From contig JBDSZL010000054.1 of NCBI GenBank assembly GCA_039925145.1, positions 1 through 64,000 of the forward strand: a stretch of DNA of 64,000 nt, given 5' to 3'. Below are positions 9,146-16,879 of the stretch, piece by piece. Every line of letters begins with the position of its first letter. Position 1 is the first letter of the stretch. The notes beneath the pieces are model-generated. The model worked only from the letters and a program-made list of their open reading frames with translations. It ran no database searches and had not been told where the DNA came from. This DNA comes from JBDSZL01 sp039925145. GTDB lineage: Bacteria; Acidobacteriota; Vicinamibacteria; Vicinamibacterales; SCN-69-37. The translations under genes and the position numbers were made by a program.

Positions 9146-9221
9146 GGGCGCTTGGCTCAGTTGGTAGAGCACCGCCTTCACACGGCGGGGGTCACTGGTT
9201 CGAGTCCAGTAGCGCCCACCA
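9146..9221 (+). tRNA. tRNA-Val (CAC)
   Basis: A 76-nt cloverleaf can be drawn. The acceptor stem GGGCGCT pairs with AGCGCCC over 7 bp, followed by D stem GCTC/GAGC and anticodon stem CCGCC/GGCGG with loop TTCACAC (anticodon CAC, valine). The T stem is ACTGG/CCAGT with loop TTCGAGT. Discriminator A and an encoded CCA follow. It is the left boundary of the patchwork region, and tRNA genes are common integration sites. Confidence 0.95.
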
Positions 9222-9246
9222 ACCTTTCTTCAACGAAATCAAATAG

Positions 9247-9441
9247 GTACAGCGATGGGCGCCGCAATCCCGACGGCCACGGTGCACCCGTGTCTTTCGC
9301 GCGCGATCGTTGCTGCGCGAGTCGCTCGCCCGCGAGCTCGACCTGGCCACCGGCGACGTCTTCAGCTTCGATGGGGCTCGCTGCGATCGCATCGTCGCCG
9401 CTGTGCTGGCGCGTCTGCCCGCGGAGCCCGGCCAGGCGTAG
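9247..9441 (+). pseudogene. Possible C-terminal remnant of an unknown gene
   Basis: Between the tRNA and the globin gene one frame reads protein-like over about 45 residues before TAG at 9439-9441 (for example SLLRESLARELDLATGDVF). There is no start codon or upstream continuation. It may be the tail of a gene cut off by rearrangement at the tRNA. The rest of 9442-9600 shows nothing recognisable. Confidence 0.25.
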
Positions 9442-9600
9442 CTCGAAGACAGGCCGCACCCGTCGCCGCTTGCCCTCGCCCCGGCAGCGCGCGGGAACGC
9501 CGGCAATACGGGCTGCATCTAATGTTCTGAAAGACGCCCGCGAGCGGGCCACGACGCCCTCGCCTCAGAAGCGTCACGTTTTCAACTTTCAGGAGCCTCC

Positions 9601-10143
9601 ATGAACAGCCGACGCCTCGTTGTCGCCACCTCGTTCGCCCTAGCCCTGTCCACCCTCGCCTGGGCTGCGCAGCCAGTCTGGGCGGCTGACACGCGCCCCG
9701 ACAAACCGGTGCAAGCCACCGAGAAGAGTCTGTACGAGCGGCTTGGCGGCGTCTTCGCCATCGCGGCGGTCGTGGACCGCTTTAGCGACGCGATCGTAAA
9801 AAACCCGATCGTCGGAAAGACATCGAAGAACCCGGCCCTCAGAGAGTGGCATACGAAGAACCTGGGCCGGCTGCCAGGCCTCAAGTTCATGCGCACCCTA
9901 TGGGTCTGCGAGGTCGCGGGCGGGCCATTCAAGTTCTCGCCAACAAAGCCAGGAAAGACTGGATTGGGTCTTGAGGAGGCGCATCGTGACCTCAAGATCT
10001 CGCCGGAAGAATTCGACGAGGTCGCGGCAGAGCTTGGGCGCACCCTTGACTTCGTCAAGGTACCTCGACGCGAGAAGGGAGAAGTGCTTGCCGCCTTCGC
10101 AGCGCACAAGAACGAGGTCACCGCGGGGTACATGGGAAAGTGA
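9601..10143 (+). CDS. Exported group I-type truncated hemoglobin
   Basis: The 180-residue protein has an N-terminal signal peptide (about residues 1-29, ending near VWAADT) and then a truncated-globin domain. The start of the globin, SLYERLGGVFAIAAVVDRF, is characteristic of group I truncated hemoglobins, and the region EEAHRDLKISPEEFDEV carries the expected proximal heme-ligand His. These proteins bind O2 or NO; a signal peptide would place this one in the periplasm, whereas most relatives are cytoplasmic. ATG at 9601 follows an AGGAG sequence. It is not obviously in an operon. Confidence 0.85.
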   Translation: MNSRRLVVATSFALALSTLAWAAQPVWAADTRPDKPVQATEKSLYERLGGVFAIAAVVDRFSDAIVKNPIVGKTSKNPALREWHTKNLGRLPGLKFMRTLWVCEVAGGPFKFSPTKPGKTGLGLEEAHRDLKISPEEFDEVAAELGRTLDFVKVPRREKGEVLAAFAAHKNEVTAGYMGK

Positions 10144-10149
10144 CGGACG

Positions 10150-10608
10150 ACAGCGACTCTCGGCTAAGACGGCCGCGGGGTCCAGGCGGCAGTGCGTACC
10201 GGGCGGAGTGTCCGGGTTGACGTCCATAGGTTGGCGGTTCCCTTGCCGCGCGTACTCACGAAGACGAGGTGTTTGCCGTCGGGGGGAGAAGACGGCCTGA
10301 TCGTCATAGCTGCTTCCGGTGGAGAGGCGCGTGAGTCCGCTGCCATCGGGATTCACGCGGTAGAGATCGGCGGAGCCGTTGCGATCGGAGGTGAAGACGA
10401 GGGAGTTGCCGTCGGGCGCGCAGGCCGGATTGTAATCGTTGTCGGGGGCAGAGAGCAGAAGGTGTTCCCCGCTGCCGTCCGCAGCCGCGATGAAGAGTTG
10501 AGGCTGGCCCGGCTGGACACCGGCGCGGGCGTAAGCGAGTCGGCGGGGAGCAGGTGTCTGGGCTGGCAACAAGGCCAGCGCGGTCAGGGCAATTAGGATT
10601 GAACGCAC
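10150..10608 (-). pseudogene. TolB-like beta-propeller protein, frameshifted remnant
   Basis: The minus strand encodes a signal peptide (MRSILIALTALALLPAQ) and WD40/TolB-type propeller repeats (NPACAPDGNSLVFTSDRNGS, DLYRVNPDGSGLTRL). The frame is lost at a six-base G run on the plus strand (10282-10287): FSP is followed by PDGKHLVFVSTRGKGTANLW in another frame. A second shift at about 10225-10232 returns to MDVNPDT. The sequence then stops where the globin gene ends. It is a truncated remnant with two shifts; a homopolymer sequencing error could explain the first but not the truncation. Confidence 0.7.
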
Positions 10609-10723
10609 ACCGCGTACCTGAGCAGCACACTGGCGGTGCCCGGCCCCGAAGCTCCGCGGTCCGTACGAGGTCCTCGCCAGGTTGGGCGAGGTGCGGCTCT
10701 CCGTCCTCCCCCTCGCGCGGCGC

Positions 10724-10729
10724 TATAAT
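10724..10729 (+). promoter_or_regulatory. Consensus -10 box before the helical protein/nucleotidyltransferase pair
   Basis: TATAAT lies 7 nt before the GTG at 10736. No good -35 was found. If used, transcription would begin at or next to the start codon, giving a leaderless message. Confidence 0.45.
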
Positions 10730-10735
10730 CGCGCC

Positions 10736-11002
10736 GTGCCTGCCGTGCCTCTGAATCTCGACACATCGCCGGAGACTGAGCGTGCGCAGGTCGATGGGTG
10801 GCGGCGCATGTCTTCACAAGAGAAAGCGGCGGTTGTCACCGGGCTCACGCGCGCGGCGTTCACCATGACACTGGCGGGCATCCGGCATCGACATCCAAGT
10901 GCGTCGCCGCGAGAACAGCAACTGCGCCTGGCCCTCATCACGCTCGGCCCTGACCTGGCGCGCAGGGCCTTTCCGGACATCGCGACGTTGAATCTTCGAT
11001 GA
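10736..11002 (+). CDS. Small helical protein paired with a nucleotidyltransferase
   Basis: An 88-residue protein from GTG 10736. Its core reads TSPETERAQVDGWRRMSSQEK and TLAGIRHRHPSASPREQQLR, a conserved-looking helical layout that I recognise only as the usual upstream partner of small nucleotidyltransferases. A start at 10682 would include non-coding sequence upstream of the TATAAT. The last 4 nt overlap the next gene (ATGA), the close coupling seen in toxin-antitoxin pairs. Function unknown. Confidence 0.65.
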   Translation: MPAVPLNLDTSPETERAQVDGWRRMSSQEKAAVVTGLTRAAFTMTLAGIRHRHPSASPREQQLRLALITLGPDLARRAFPDIATLNLR

Positions 11003-11577
11003 CGGCACCGATTGATCCCATCGCCGTCGCCGTGTCGGTGGTCCGCGTGCTCGACGCACTCGGCATCGCCAACACGGTCGGCGGATCGATCGCGAGTTCG
11101 TTCGCGGGTGAACCGCGTTCGACGATCGACATCGATATTGTTGCCGCGATTGAGGCGCGCCACATTCCCGACCTGGTGACGCGGCTCGCGCCCGCGTTCT
11201 ACATCGACGGGGACGCGCTCCAACGGGCCGTACGGGACCGGAGTGGCACGAACCTTATCCACCAGGCGTCCATGCTGAAGATCGACATGTTCATCGCCGG
11301 CGGCACACCGCTCGATGCACAGCAGTTGGCCAGGCGCCAGATGATCACCGTCGGCAATGGCGACACGTTCGGCGTCCACCCGCCCGAAGACATTCTTCTC
11401 CAGAAGTTGCGGTGGTATCGCCTGGGCGGCGGGGTCTCGGACCGGCAGTGGCGCGATGTGCTCGGCATCGTTCGGGTGCAGGGTGCCCGCCTCGATGTCG
11501 GTTATCTGCGGGCGAATGCGCCTACACTCGGCGTGACGGATCTTCTGGATCGGGCGTTGCGCGAAGGCGTCGAGTAG
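10999..11577 (+). CDS. Nucleotidyltransferase-fold protein (AbiEii/MNT-like)
   Basis: The 192-residue protein begins NTVGGSIASSFAGEPRSTIDIDIV, the GGS...(D)xD layout of nucleotidyltransferase superfamily proteins: GGS near residue 28 and the carboxylates of DIDIV near 46-48. A later KIDMFIAGG supplies a possible third acidic residue, and HPPEDILLQKL is typical of AbiEii/DUF6036-like proteins. Such enzymes can act as toxins by transferring nucleotides to tRNA or protein. It is translationally coupled to the small helical protein upstream. Family likely; toxin role is inference. Confidence 0.7.
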   Translation: MTAPIDPIAVAVSVVRVLDALGIANTVGGSIASSFAGEPRSTIDIDIVAAIEARHIPDLVTRLAPAFYIDGDALQRAVRDRSGTNLIHQASMLKIDMFIAGGTPLDAQQLARRQMITVGNGDTFGVHPPEDILLQKLRWYRLGGGVSDRQWRDVLGIVRVQGARLDVGYLRANAPTLGVTDLLDRALREGVE

Positions 11578-11665
11578 GCCTCGCGCGACGGAAAGACGGA
11601 GCCGCGGCAGATTCTCTCAGAGAGTACGGAGCCTGATTTCTCCGGGGATGGCCTGTGGTTGGCGT

Positions 11666-11789
11666 CAGAGATCCCATTGCCTACGCGATCGTGCTGAGCG
11701 TGCTCACGGGCTCGGCCGTCATCGCCCTGATCGGTCCTGCACGTCGTGCGTTGCGTGTCGATCCCGGTGTGACGCTGCGGGCGGACTGA
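11666..11789 (+). pseudogene. C-terminal fragment of MacB/FtsX-type ABC permease
   Basis: In frame it reads DPIAYAIVLSVLTGSAVIAL and then the classic end of this permease family, PARRALRVDP...LRAD, stop at 11787-11789. Everything upstream of about residue -41 is missing. It matches the tail of the longer fragment at 19196-19717 and came with the duplicated segment. Confidence 0.8.
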
Positions 11790-12236
11790 CCGCGGGCAGC
11801 AGCTCCAGACTCCTGGCGACCAGCACCTTCGCGATTTGCACGTGCGCCTCGGCGTTGGGATGTCCATCCCACGGCACGAGCAAGGTCTGATGGTCCTGAC
11901 CCCGGAATGTGTCGAGCAGATCGACCGTCGGAATGAGCAGTTCCCGGCCCCAGCGCGCAACCGCGTCGTGAATCGTTCGCCAGGCGTACCGATCGTCGAG
12001 CGATTGGGTGACGTCGGGCAGAATGAGGACAGTGAAAGGAATGCCTCTGGCCGAGGAGAGGTCGCGCATTTCGCGAATGGCCTCTCGAGAATCGCGCCAC
12101 TTCACCGATCCTTCCTCGAACCCGTCGAGATAGCTGCTGCCGACGTTGTCTTTCGATGACGGCAGAAGGCGACGCCTGAAGACATGGCGGTTCAGATGAT
12201 CCGCCATCTCCGTCAGGAACCACGAGTAGGCGTGCC
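11719..12236 (-). pseudogene. C-terminal fragment of SGNH hydrolase (duplicate)
   Basis: The minus strand reads from AYSWFLTEMADHLNRHVFRR through WDGHPNAEAHVQIAK to the same stop as the gene at 19647-20741. The N-terminal half with the catalytic GDS block is absent. The open frame continues to 12303 into unrelated sequence, so it is not a functional enzyme unless that fusion is used. Confidence 0.8.
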
Positions 12237-12336
12237 CCCCCTTGAGACGCGACGCTCGTCTCGGCGGGTTTGACGGATCCCAGTGTGGCGATTGCCCAGA
12301 CATCCCGTAAGCTGGGAGTCATGAGGAGGGGAAACC

Positions 12337-12570
12337 ATGGCAGCACTTGACTGGTCTCAGTGTCCGGCCGTCGAGAGCATTCCCGGCAAGGTCAGCGGTG
12401 CGTGGGTGTTCAGGGGGACGCGAATGCCTGTAGCCGTGGTGTTCGAGAACCTGGAAGACGGCATGACGATCGACGAACTGATGGAACAGTTCCCGGTTTC
12501 GCGGGACCAGGTGAAGGCTGTGCTCGAGTTCGCCGCTGTCAGCCTGCACGTCCCGGTTTCTGCTCGCTGA
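12337..12570 (+). CDS. DUF433-family antitoxin
   Basis: A 77-residue protein from ATG 12337 behind GAGGAGGGG. The layout CPAVESIPGKVSGAWVFRGT, followed by MPVAVVFENLEDGMTIDELM and a helix-turn-helix-like FPVSRDQVKAVLEFA, is typical of DUF433 proteins. These are antitoxins of DUF5615 PIN-like toxins. It overlaps the following toxin reading frame (TGATG). The antitoxin appears intact while its partner is frameshifted. Confidence 0.8.
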   Translation: MAALDWSQCPAVESIPGKVSGAWVFRGTRMPVAVVFENLEDGMTIDELMEQFPVSRDQVKAVLEFAAVSLHVPVSAR

Positions 12571-12909
12571 TGCGCGGCCTCTTCGACAACGGGACGCCAC
12601 GAGGCGTTGCCGCTGCCCTGACGGACCACGTCGTCGAGGAAGCGCGCGCGGGCGTGGGACGCGCTTCGAAACGGTGAACTACTCGATTCGGCAGAGGCTG
12701 CCGGGTTCGACGTGTTCGTCACGACCGATAGAAATCTTCGCTACCAACAGAATCTGAGCGCGCGAAGGATCGCGGTCGTCGTCCTCGGCAAAGCCCGCTG
12801 GAAGCTGGTATGTGTGCGACTGGCGGAGGTCGCTGCGGCCGTGACCGCGGCCACTCCCGGTAGCTTTGTTGAGGTTGACATCCCGCTGTCTGACCCGCCC
12901 GCCTCCTGA
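12570..12909 (+). pseudogene. DUF5615-family PIN-like toxin, frameshifted
   Basis: The frame from ATG 12570 reads MRGLFDNGTPRGVAAAL, the usual DUF5615 N-terminus with its acidic residue, but stops after 35 residues. The +1 frame continues the family sequence: WDALRNGELLDSAEAAGFDV, then FVTTDRNLRYQQNLSARRIA to a stop at 12909. The shift lies near 12640-12660, in a GCGCGCGC run. Without it the protein would be about 113 residues, the usual size. It is either a genuinely inactivated toxin or a sequence error at the repeat. Confidence 0.75.
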
Positions 12910-12939
12910 CTGTCTGAGAGTCATGGTCACGTTCGTGAG

Positions 12940-13263
12940 GTGCCCGGCCGTCATCGCATCGCTGTTCAGTGCCTTGGCACGTGGTCGGATGATGTCGCGT
13001 TCGTCTGGGCGCCGCAGTGGACGGTTACGCGACGGGACGGGTTTGTGCCTGACGAACAGACGGCGATCGCGATTGCGGTCGCCGTGTGGACGCCCATCTA
13101 CGGCGCCGAGCACATCGCCGGCGACCGGCCATTTCACGCTCGACTTTCTGGTGACATCTAGACGGTGGAGGGCTCGCTGCCACCCGGAATGGTTGGCGGC
13201 ACGGCCCTCGCTGAGATTGCGCGCAGCGACGGCCGGGTGCTTCGGGTGACTCATGGACGATAG
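12940..13263 (+). pseudogene. NTF2-fold immunity protein gene with in-frame stop
   Basis: From GTG 12940 the frame reads GFVPDEQTAIAIAVAVWTPI, YGAEHIAGDRPFHARLSGDI, then TAG (13159-13161), and continues in the same frame as TVEGSLPPGMVGGTALAEIA to TAG at 13261. This is the consensus of YbbC/YhhH-like NTF2-fold immunity proteins, where I expect Trp before TVEGSLP. A TGG to TAG change would explain the stop. Such proteins neutralise polymorphic toxins; no toxin gene is adjacent. The first 30 residues are poorly conserved and may also be decayed. Confidence 0.65.
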
Positions 13264-13269
13264 AGTTCG

Positions 13270-14361
13270 ATGACCCTGCGCAGCGTCAGTCGCGTCGCGT
13301 TCGCGCTCATCGCGCTTGGGTTCTGCGGGTCGGGGCTCGCGCTGTCCGTCGCCGCATCTTCTCAGGTGCCCGCCCGGCCACTGAGCCCGCGACCTCAGCC
13401 GGCCTCTGTCGCGGAAGTCCGGGCGCTCCTCCAGTCGTCGTCCCTCGAGGACAAAGCTTGGGGTGCGTGGTGGGCCGGCGAAGGGAAGCTGCGCGAGCTC
13501 GAGCCCGCACTGCGCGCGAATCTCCAGGCAGCGCTTGGTTCGCCTGTCGGTGGCTTCGAGGCTGAGGTCGCGCTCGATGACACGCTCGACGCGTTGATCA
13601 GGTTCGGCGCAAACGGCCTGCCGGTCGACCTCCTGACAAGAATCTACGCCGAGCCGCATCGTCAGGCGGAAGCCTTGATCCTGCTCGCGCACTCCTCCGC
13701 GCCCCGCGACGACGTCGATCGCTTCCTGATGTCCATTGTCGGGCAGAAGGACGGCGCGTGGCGGTGGGTGAACTGGTTTGCTGCTGCCGATCTTCTTCTG
13801 AGTCGCAAGACGCCGGGGCTCGTGGCCGCAGTCCTCCAGGACCTCCCATTCAAAGCGCACCTCGTCATCTGCCCGCGCATCGATGATTGCCGCTGGGTCG
13901 GCATGGGCACTGTTGGCTCCTGGAGTAGTGGCGGCTCAGACCTTCGCCTGCCTCCATGGGCGCACTACATCCTGATGAAGCCCGGCACGACCGGAACCTT
14001 GCTAGTCGAAGGGCCCACGCCGGAAACGACGATGGCGTACGGCCGATACACGGGCCCGCTCAGGCTGCCCGGCCCGGCGAGTGGGCCAACAGCGGGCGAG
14101 GCATTGGCTGTCATCGCAGCCGCAGTGCCAGGCGTGCAGATTCCTCCGATCGATGGCGAGATCCTGCGCGTCGAAGCCCGTGCCAACGGTGTCTATGAAG
14201 ATGTGACCACGCCTTTTCGCCGAGACCTTGAGGCCCGCTATGCGCAGATGGTTCGCGCGCTGGGCGACGCGGGGCTGCTGAGTGCGTCGGAAATGACGTC
14301 TCTCGCGACGCCACGTCTGGAAGTCGCCGTAGAACACGGGCTGCCGCCGAGGACACCATGA
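13270..14361 (+). CDS. Secreted protein of unknown function
   Basis: The 363-residue protein has a signal peptide (about residues 1-30, hydrophobic core FALIALGFCGSGLALSVAA). The mature part is alpha-helical and HEAT-like in feel (LEDKAWGAWWAGEGKLRELE, DTLDALIRFGANGLPVDLLT). A later segment, VICPRIDDCRWVG, has two cysteines that may form a disulfide. I do not recognise a family. It overlaps the next gene by 4 nt (ATGA), so the two exported proteins are probably made together. Confidence 0.6.
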   Translation: MTLRSVSRVAFALIALGFCGSGLALSVAASSQVPARPLSPRPQPASVAEVRALLQSSSLEDKAWGAWWAGEGKLRELEPALRANLQAALGSPVGGFEAEVALDDTLDALIRFGANGLPVDLLTRIYAEPHRQAEALILLAHSSAPRDDVDRFLMSIVGQKDGAWRWVNWFAAADLLLSRKTPGLVAAVLQDLPFKAHLVICPRIDDCRWVGMGTVGSWSSGGSDLRLPPWAHYILMKPGTTGTLLVEGPTPETTMAYGRYTGPLRLPGPASGPTAGEALAVIAAAVPGVQIPPIDGEILRVEARANGVYEDVTTPFRRDLEARYAQMVRALGDAGLLSASEMTSLATPRLEVAVEHGLPPRTP

Positions 14362-16367
14362 TCACGCTGATGCGCAAGCGAACGCTCGTCGCACTACTGA
14401 TGACCATCGCCGCGGTCGCGAGCACAGGGCCAGTCCCACATGCGCAGGATGCGGTCACTGCATCTGTCGTGGTGCGCCTGGCAGCAGGCAAGTCCACGTA
14501 CTTCATCGGCGAAGCGGTGCCGCTCGATCTCGAGTTCCGCGGCACGGCGAGTGCTGACTATTTCTTCTCCACAGGAACATGCGGCGAGCTCGGCACTTCG
14601 AGAGAGCAGGTCGTCGTGACGCCTGCTGCCGGCATCGAGGACGCTGCCGCCGGTCTGCGCTTTCTCCTCGGCGGTAGCGTCGTGAGCTGTCTATCCGGTT
14701 GGCATCCACTCAATGGAACTCCACTGGTCATCCATGCGTGGCTGAACGACGCCGTCCGATTCGTTCGTGCCGGCACCTATCGCGTGGTGATCTCCAGCAT
14801 GCGACCGGAGCGCTATTCGCGACAGCCGGTGCCCCCGATGTTGTCGACGCCCGTGGACCTCACGATCGTGCCTACCGATGAGTCGTGGGCGGCGTCGGAG
14901 ACGGAACGGGCACGCTCTCTGATTGATCGGGCCGGTTCCGAGCAGATCCACGAGGGGGCGCGCATTCTGCGCTATCTGGGAACGGAGGCTGCCGCAGCGG
15001 CTCTCGTCGATCGGTACGACGCCACCGCCAACGTTGACCTCGAAGCGGTCATTGCGGGGCTCGTCTTGTCGCCTCACCGAGCGGCAGCGATGGCCCGCAT
15101 GGAAGCGCGGCTAGACCTGGGGGTGGATCTGCACCGGACGTTCATCTCCACGCTCGCGCGGCTGCGCGTGTTGCAGGAAATCCCGCCGACGCCAACGAAT
15201 GCGGCGGGCAGAACCGAACGGACGAAGATCATCGAGAGTCAGTACGAAATGCGCTGGCGTGATGCGGTCGCGATGCATCCAGCGAACGCCGCGACGCTCG
15301 GTGCCGAATTGCAGCGTCTCCAGTCCAACCCAAGTCCGGCGATTGCCGAGGATCTCGAGCGGCAAGCCCCTGAGGCCGCGGCGGCCTTCGTCGCCCTCAC
15401 GCCGGCCGCTCAGCAGCGACTGCTGGAGAACGACAGAACCTGGCAGGACCTAAACCGGCCATGGATTGTGCCCGCGTTACGAGAGGCTTACGCGCACTGG
15501 CGCGGCACCGCGAATCAGAATAGCTTCCCAGGTGCCGGCGACCTGATCTTGAAACGCCTCTACGAGCGCGATCCTGCGGCTGGGCGGCTGTTGATTCTCG
15601 AGGAGATTCGGACCGGTGCCCATCAGATTCGGTACGACGCGCTCGCGGCTCTTCCTGACCCGCAACTTCCCGAGTTTGATTCGGCGCTGCAGTCTCGTTA
15701 CGACTTGCCGCCGACGCCGGATCGGCTCAACGATCGCGGCACCACGGCCTGGCTGATCGCCCGCTATGGGTCAGCCGGCCTGCAGCCGTTCGTGGTGCGC
15801 TTGCTCGCCGAGCCGGTGCCGGGTTGCCTCGTCGAGGCAGGACTCATCGCCTATCTCTTTAAGCACGACGCACCGGCGGCCATGGCGCGTCTTGATCCGG
15901 CACGTGCACGGACGCTAACCGATGGATGTGTGACGCCGCCGCTGGCTCAACTTGCGGCTCGGTACTGGGACGACAACGTCGAATCGGCGGCCCTGGCGCA
16001 GTTGATGACGCTCGACAGCGCTAGTTCCGCAGCGTCGGTGCTCGGCACATACGGGTCGGCCGCAGCCAAGCAGCCGCTGCTGAATCGATTGACGATGTGG
16101 TCGTCGGAATGGCGGAATCGCGCCGCCGACCTCGTCAGGCCCGGTCCGCCGACCAGCACGTCACCCGCGATGATCGAGAACAGCATCACGAACGCCCTCT
16201 TTGACAACCCGCGTTTCAAACCGACCAAGGAGGACGCCGACCGGATACGCGCGCTATGCGTGACAGACTCCTGTCGCACGAATGTCGAACTGCGACTTCG
16301 TCTTGTTCGAACAAGTAGTTGCTCTCGAGGTAGGCAAGTGGCAGCTTCTTCCACCTGCACGCCGTGA
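14358..16367 (+). CDS. Large secreted protein of unknown function
   Basis: The 669-residue protein begins with a signal peptide (cleavage near HAQDA, about residue 29-31). Residues about 33-150 look like a beta-sandwich (AGKSTYFIGEAVPLDLEF, RAGTYRVVISS). The rest is helical with HEAT-like repeats (GARILRYLGTEAAAAALVDR). It is translationally coupled to the preceding exported protein. The last 30 residues, after LCVTDSCRT, are arginine/serine-rich and may be read in a shifted frame. No function can be assigned. Confidence 0.6.
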   Translation: MITLMRKRTLVALLMTIAAVASTGPVPHAQDAVTASVVVRLAAGKSTYFIGEAVPLDLEFRGTASADYFFSTGTCGELGTSREQVVVTPAAGIEDAAAGLRFLLGGSVVSCLSGWHPLNGTPLVIHAWLNDAVRFVRAGTYRVVISSMRPERYSRQPVPPMLSTPVDLTIVPTDESWAASETERARSLIDRAGSEQIHEGARILRYLGTEAAAAALVDRYDATANVDLEAVIAGLVLSPHRAAAMARMEARLDLGVDLHRTFISTLARLRVLQEIPPTPTNAAGRTERTKIIESQYEMRWRDAVAMHPANAATLGAELQRLQSNPSPAIAEDLERQAPEAAAAFVALTPAAQQRLLENDRTWQDLNRPWIVPALREAYAHWRGTANQNSFPGAGDLILKRLYERDPAAGRLLILEEIRTGAHQIRYDALAALPDPQLPEFDSALQSRYDLPPTPDRLNDRGTTAWLIARYGSAGLQPFVVRLLAEPVPGCLVEAGLIAYLFKHDAPAAMARLDPARARTLTDGCVTPPLAQLAARYWDDNVESAALAQLMTLDSASSAASVLGTYGSAAAKQPLLNRLTMWSSEWRNRAADLVRPGPPTSTSPAMIENSITNALFDNPRFKPTKEDADRIRALCVTDSCRTNVELRLRLVRTSSCSRGRQVAASSTCTP

Positions 16368-16456
16368 GACACCCCTTGCCACCATTTGCGTCGTCATGAG
16401 CACGGACGTTGCAGAACGGAACGAGCCATTGAGACCGCCCTCTGGAAGGCGATGCT

Positions 16457-16815
16457 TCACGCGACGCGAAGTCGATCGCGATTAGCGTACGGATCGATCT
16501 CGACAACGATCTTTTTGACCGAAACGCTGGGTGCTTCCGTCGGCCCACCGTCTTCATGCAGATAAAGCCGGCGGCCTCCAGCTTCGCGAGGGGCCGCGTC
16601 AGGTTCGGCTGCGCTCGCCCGGTCAATTCAGCCAATTCGGCCACGGACCCCCGCTTGCGATCACGGACTAGGGCAAGCAGACGCCCATTATCGGGCGTGA
16701 GCAGGCGGACAACTGCCTCGACCGAATTGAAGCGCTGCTTGCCAGCATCTGCAGGAACCGGCTGCTCTCCGCGCGCTACGCAGAGTAATTTCCGACTCCC
16801 ATATCGCTCCCCCAA
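16457..16815 (-). pseudogene. Winged-helix regulator/antitoxin, frameshifted
   Basis: The minus strand encodes a MarR-like winged helix: FNSVEAVVRLLTPDNGRLLA, VAELAELTGRAQPNLTRPLA, KLEAAGFICMKTVGRRK. The family C-terminus, SVSVKKIVVEIDPYANRDRL, is in another frame starting at about 16520-16530 and ends at 16457; the uncorrected frame runs on to 16216 as nonsense. Proteins of this type (HVO_A0114-like) are often partners of TumE-type toxins. No toxin is present upstream, where another gene's 3' end lies. The N-terminus also looks shortened. Confidence 0.65.
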
Positions 16816-16879
16816 TCATCGGGAGTGCAACGGGGGCTCGCATGAGACTCACCGGATTCGCCATGCGCAGGCCGACTCC

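Larger units (their letters stand above)
11666..12236. repeat. 571-bp duplicated segment, copy 1
   Basis: This segment matches 19594-20164 without gaps over 571 bp. My hand comparison found about 21 mismatches (about 96% identity). It begins with CAGAGATCCC and ends with AGGCGTGCC. It carries the end of an ABC permease frame and, antisense, the C-terminal half of an SGNH hydrolase gene. Sequence similarity stops abruptly on both sides. Copy 2 is embedded in a complete SGNH gene, so copy 1 is the derived fragment. Confidence 0.9.

Noticed and set aside
9152..9604. Open frame through tRNA-Val giving a protein starting MAQLVEHRLHTAGVTGSSPV, and its antisense counterpart
   Set aside because: This is the familiar false translation of a tRNA gene; the RNA cloverleaf is perfect and the rest of the frame has no protein character.
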